Positions 61,066 through 64,000 of a stretch of DNA of 64,000 nt are shown here, piece after piece. The position numbers and the translations under genes are program-made. The notes under the pieces were generated by a model. That model made no database searches. It saw nothing but the letters and a program-made list of their open reading frames with translations, and was not told where the DNA came from. Each line of letters starts with the position of its first letter. The first letter of the stretch is position 1. Origin of the DNA: Streptacidiphilus jiangxiensis (GTDB taxonomy: Bacteria > Actinomycetota > Actinomycetes > Streptomycetales > Streptomycetaceae); NCBI RefSeq assembly GCF_900109465.1, contig NZ_FOAZ01000008.1:124001-188000 (forward strand). Direction: 5' to 3'.

Positions 61066-62378
61066 TGAGCGACATGACCGACCACCAGACTGTGACCGGC
61101 TCCTGCCCGTTCGGCTACACGGCGGGCGACCACCCCGGCTCCTCCCGCCGCAGCTTCGTCAAGACCGCGCTCGGCGCGGGCGCGGCCGGTGCCGCGATCG
61201 CGGGCGGCGCGCTGACGCTGACCGGCGCCGCCGCCACCCCGGCCGCCGCCGACTCCTCCGACGGCTTCAGCACCGGAACCGTCACCTTCCAGGGCGCGCA
61301 CCAGGCGGGCATCACCACTCCCGCGCCCGCCTTCGCGGCGTTCCTCTCGCTCACCGTCATCGCCGCGGACAAGGCCGGGCTGGAGCAGCTCCTGCGCACC
61401 CTGACCGACCGGATCCGCTTCCTCACCTCCGGCGGCACCCCGCCGGACCTCGGCGTCGGCGCGCCGCCCTCCGACAACGGCATCCTCGGCCCGGAGGTCC
61501 CCGCGGACGACCTGACCGTCACCGTCGGCGTCGGCGCCTCGCTCTTCGACGGCCGCTTCGGCCTGGCCAAGCAGCGCCCGGCCAAGCTGACGCCGATGCG
61601 GACGTTCCCGAACGACAACCTGAACCCGGCCGAGTGCCACGGCGACCTCAGCCTGCAGATCTGCGCCTCCCGCCAGGACACCGTGCTGCACGCGATGCGA
61701 GACATCGCCAAGCACACCCGCGGCCTGATGCAGGTCAAGTGGCGCATCGACGGTTTCCAGTCCGCGCCGCGTCCCACCGGCGCGCAGCGCAACCTGCTCG
61801 GCTTCAAGGACGGCATCGCCAACCCCGACGTGGCCTCCGGCCGCGAGATGGACCGGCTGGTCTGGGTGCAGCCCGGCGCCGGTGAGCCGGCCTGGGCCGT
61901 CGGCGGCAGCTACCAGGTGATCCGGATCATCCGGATGCTCGTGGAGTTCTGGGACCGGGTCTCGCTCACCGAGCAGGAGAAGATGTTCGGCCGCCGCAAG
62001 GACACCGGCGCCCCGCTGGACGGCGCGAACGAGACCGACATCCCCGACTACGCCAAGGACCCCCAGGGCAACGCGATCCCGCTGGACGCCCACATCCGCC
62101 TGGCCAACCCGCGCACGGCGAAGACCGACGACTCCCGGATCCTGCGCCGCGGCTTCAACTACGACCGCGGCGTCGACAGCGTCGGCAACCTCGACATGGG
62201 CCTCGCCTTCTGCTGCTACCAGCAGGACGTCGTGCGCCAGTTCGAGGGCACCCAGACCCGGCTGATCGACGAGCCGCTGGTCGACTACATCTCGCCGACC
62301 GGCGGCGGGTACTTCTTCGCGCTACCGGGCGTCAAGGACGACAAGGACTGGCTCGGCCGCGGCCTGCTGTCGGCCTGA
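61065..62378 (+). CDS. efeB: EfeB dye-decolorizing-type heme peroxidase
   Basis: 437 aa. Tat signal: [13 protein letters not shown] (R28, R29) with hydrophobic helix to about 60. DyP motifs: GFKDGIANP near 245 and proximal heme ligand H343 in [10 protein letters not shown]. Exported folded with heme; oxidises ferrous iron for EfeUO. The ATG overlaps the upstream stop by one base (TGATG). Confidence 0.95.
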   Translation: MSDMTDHQTVTGSCPFGYTAGDHPGSSRRSFVKTALGAGAAGAAIAGGALTLTGAAATPAAADSSDGFSTGTVTFQGAHQAGITTPAPAFAAFLSLTVIAADKAGLEQLLRTLTDRIRFLTSGGTPPDLGVGAPPSDNGILGPEVPADDLTVTVGVGASLFDGRFGLAKQRPAKLTPMRTFPNDNLNPAECHGDLSLQICASRQDTVLHAMRDIAKHTRGLMQVKWRIDGFQSAPRPTGAQRNLLGFKDGIANPDVASGREMDRLVWVQPGAGEPAWAVGGSYQVIRIIRMLVEFWDRVSLTEQEKMFGRRKDTGAPLDGANETDIPDYAKDPQGNAIPLDAHIRLANPRTAKTDDSRILRRGFNYDRGVDSVGNLDMGLAFCCYQQDVVRQFEGTQTRLIDEPLVDYISPTGGGYFFALPGVKDDKDWLGRGLLSA

Positions 62379-62469
62379 ACCGGCCGGAAGCGGCTGGAAG
62401 TGGCCGGAAGTGTGCGTCTCCCCTCGTGATCAGGCAAGGTAAGAGCCAGAAGTACGAGGGGAGCAGTAG

Positions 62470-64000
62470 GTGCCCGAGGGCGTGCGGCCAGGAGAGCCGG
62501 AGCAGGAACCAGCCAAGGAGGCCGAGGAGGAGCGGACGGTCACCCCCGGGCTGCTCGGTCCCTCCGAACCGGTCGGCACCACGCCCTCCTCACTGGAGGC
62601 CTCCGACGAGGAGACTGCGGGCTTCGACGACGAGGGCTCCGACGCCGACTGGGCGCACTTCGGCTACACCCCGACCACCGGCATCCCCGTCGAGGCGCTC
62701 CGCCGCGACCTGCGGCGCGGTCGTCCGGGCGAGGCGCCCTGGCCGGACCGGATGCGGACGCTGCTGCGCACCCCGATGTCCGAGCGGCCCGCGTTCGAGC
62801 GCACCGAGACCGAGGAACAGGCCGCCGAGGTCACCGCGCCCAAGGTGGCACGCGTCCTGGACCTGACGCTCCGCATCGGCGAACTCCTGCTGGCCAGCGG
62901 CGAGGCCGCCGAGGACGTCGAGGCGGCCATGCTGGGCGTCTCGCACGCGCTGGGCCTGGACCGTTGCGAGCCGCAGGTCACCTTCACGCTGATCTCCATC
63001 ACCTACCAGCCCTCGCTGGTCGAGCCGCCCGTCACCTCCGCCCGCGTGGTGCGGCGCCGCGGCTCCGACTACACCCGGCTGGCCTCCGTCTACCGGCTCG
63101 TCGCCGACATAACGTCCGAGAAGGTCGGCGTCGAGGAGGCCTACGGCCGCCTTGCCGAGATCCGCCGCAACCGGCACCCCTACCCGACCTGGCTGCTCTC
63201 GATCGCCACCGGTGCGCTCGCCGGGGCGGCGACGCTGCTGGTCGGCGGCAGGGTCGACGGGCAGGCCTGGCTGGTGCTGCTCTGCGCGTTCGTCGCCTCC
63301 GTGATCGGCGACCGGCTCGCCTGGCTGATCTCCACCCGCGGCCTGCCGGAGTTCTACCAGTTCGTCGTCGCCGCCACCCCGGCCGCGGCCCTCGGCGTCG
63401 GCCTCACCCTGATCGGCTCCGGCCTGCGCGGCTCCGTCGTCATCACCGGCGGCCTGTACGCGCTGCTGCCCGGCCGCGCCCTGGTCGCGGCCGTCGCCGA
63501 CGGGCTGACCGGCTTCTACATCACCGCCGCGGCCCGCCTCCTGGAGGTCCTCTACCTCGTCGTCGGCATCGTGCTGGGCGTCACGCTGGTGCTCTACATC
63601 GGGGTCAACTTCGGCGCCAGCCTCCACCCCGAGCAGACCTTCGCCCAGAAGGCGGCCCCGCTGGTCCAGCTGCCGGCGGCGATGGCGCTGACGCTCTGCT
63701 TCGCGGTGCTGCTGCAGACCTCGCGCCGGGTGCTGCCGGTCGTCACCGTGCTGGGCGGCGTCGGCTGGGTCACCTACGGGGTGCTGCGGGAGGCGAACAT
63801 CTCCGCGATCGTCGCCACGGCGGTGGCCGCGACCCTCGTCGGCCTCTTCGGCCAGATGGCGTCGCGTTACCGCTACGCGTCCTCGCTGCCCTACGTCACC
63901 GCCGCGCTCGGCCCGCTGCTGCCCGGGTCGGTGATCTACCTCGGCCTGCTCTCGTTCACCCAGAACGAGCCGATCCCCGGCCTGCTCTCGGTCATCCGCG
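62470..64000 (+). CDS. threonine/serine exporter family protein ThrE (3' end cut by window edge)
   Basis: GTG 62470, with GAGGGGAG six bases upstream. 510 codons visible. A charged 130-residue cytosolic N-terminus (Glu/Asp/Pro-rich) precedes the ThrE domain: VLDLTLRIGELLLASGEAAEDVE, TFTLISITYQP, then about ten helices including VVITGGLYALLPGRALVAAVADGLTGFY. The architecture is PF06738 followed by PF12821, as in corynebacterial ThrE, which exports Thr and Ser by proton antiport. The final residues lie beyond the window. Confidence 0.9.
   Translation, partial: MPEGVRPGEPEQEPAKEAEEERTVTPGLLGPSEPVGTTPSSLEASDEETAGFDDEGSDADWAHFGYTPTTGIPVEALRRDLRRGRPGEAPWPDRMRTLLRTPMSERPAFERTETEEQAAEVTAPKVARVLDLTLRIGELLLASGEAAEDVEAAMLGVSHALGLDRCEPQVTFTLISITYQPSLVEPPVTSARVVRRRGSDYTRLASVYRLVADITSEKVGVEEAYGRLAEIRRNRHPYPTWLLSIATGALAGAATLLVGGRVDGQAWLVLLCAFVASVIGDRLAWLISTRGLPEFYQFVVAATPAAALGVGLTLIGSGLRGSVVITGGLYALLPGRALVAAVADGLTGFYITAAARLLEVLYLVVGIVLGVTLVLYIGVNFGASLHPEQTFAQKAAPLVQLPAAMALTLCFAVLLQTSRRVLPVVTVLGGVGWVTYGVLREANISAIVATAVAATLVGLFGQMASRYRYASSLPYVTAALGPLLPGSVIYLGLLSFTQNEPIPGLLSVIR

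Overview
The window is very GC-rich actinobacterial chromosome and reads as Streptomycetales (Streptomyces, Kitasatospora or Streptacidiphilus; I cannot settle the genus). The evidence is third-position GC bias in every gene, frequent GTG starts, a BldG orthologue, a lysine-tailed TopA, a membrane-domain/thymidylate-kinase fusion, and a gene order from nhaA/acs through a Tad pilus operon, bldG, hppA, topA, tmk and holB that matches, from memory, the SCO3540-SCO3565 stretch of S. coelicolor. About 60 protein genes and one tRNA-Thr(CGU) are supported. No rRNA, intact insertion sequence, prophage or CRISPR array is visible.

Layout. 1-7.5 kb: nhaA (cut by the left edge), acetyl-CoA synthetase, beta-carbonic anhydrase, a CooC/MinD-like ATPase, a degenerate Fic protein and a HAD phosphatase. 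7.8-13.8 kb: a Tad-type pilus operon (Ssd/TadZ, TadA, TadB, TadC, DUF4244 pilin-like protein, TadE, TadE/G-like), preceded by a cluster of DnaA-box-like sites and two hairpins. 13.8-21.4 kb: a methyltransferase translationally coupled to a DUF1998 helicase, bldG with its partner anti-sigma factor, a surface-domain fragment with a TTA codon, and the proton-pumping pyrophosphatase. 21.6-26.2 kb: an alpha/beta hydrolase, a lipoprotein, a repeat tract that looks like the remains of a pentapeptide-repeat gene, a large methyltransferase and a DUF3592 protein. 26.7-35.1 kb: topA, the MFS-Tmk fusion and holB. 35.2-40.7 kb: two hydrolase-like exported proteins, a LysE exporter with a foldable leader, tRNA-Thr with a strong terminator, an SMI1/KNR4-like fragment, a CMD protein and a secreted protein.

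From 41 kb the content becomes regulatory and accessory: a TetR gene with an inverted-repeat operator; a low-complexity glycine/tyrosine/glutamine protein; a PAP2 phosphatase divergent from a BlaI/M56-peptidase pair; a TetR-YhgE-degenerate ABC ATPase operon; an ABC transporter followed by a two-component system, with a perfect 26-bp palindrome upstream; a sesquiterpene synthase divergent from a large LuxR-type ATPase regulator that is frameshifted at a three-copy pentanucleotide repeat; thioredoxin; a TetR/OB-fold pair with matched operators; an iron-box-controlled EfeU-EfeO fusion with EfeB; and a ThrE exporter cut by the right edge.

Functional themes are developmental signalling (BldG/anti-sigma), surface appendages (Tad), replication and topology (TopA, Tmk, delta prime), iron uptake (EfeUOB) and many one-component regulators whose operators can be read in the intergenic DNA. 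A dispersed palindromic element occurs three times (29.5, 52.3 and 56.6 kb), each at a gene 3' end. I do not see one large unknown system. The best leads are the pentanucleotide frameshift switch, the two-state LysE leader, the pentapeptide-repeat remnant, the 26-bp palindrome, the DnaA-box cluster and the degenerate ABC/YhgE operon.
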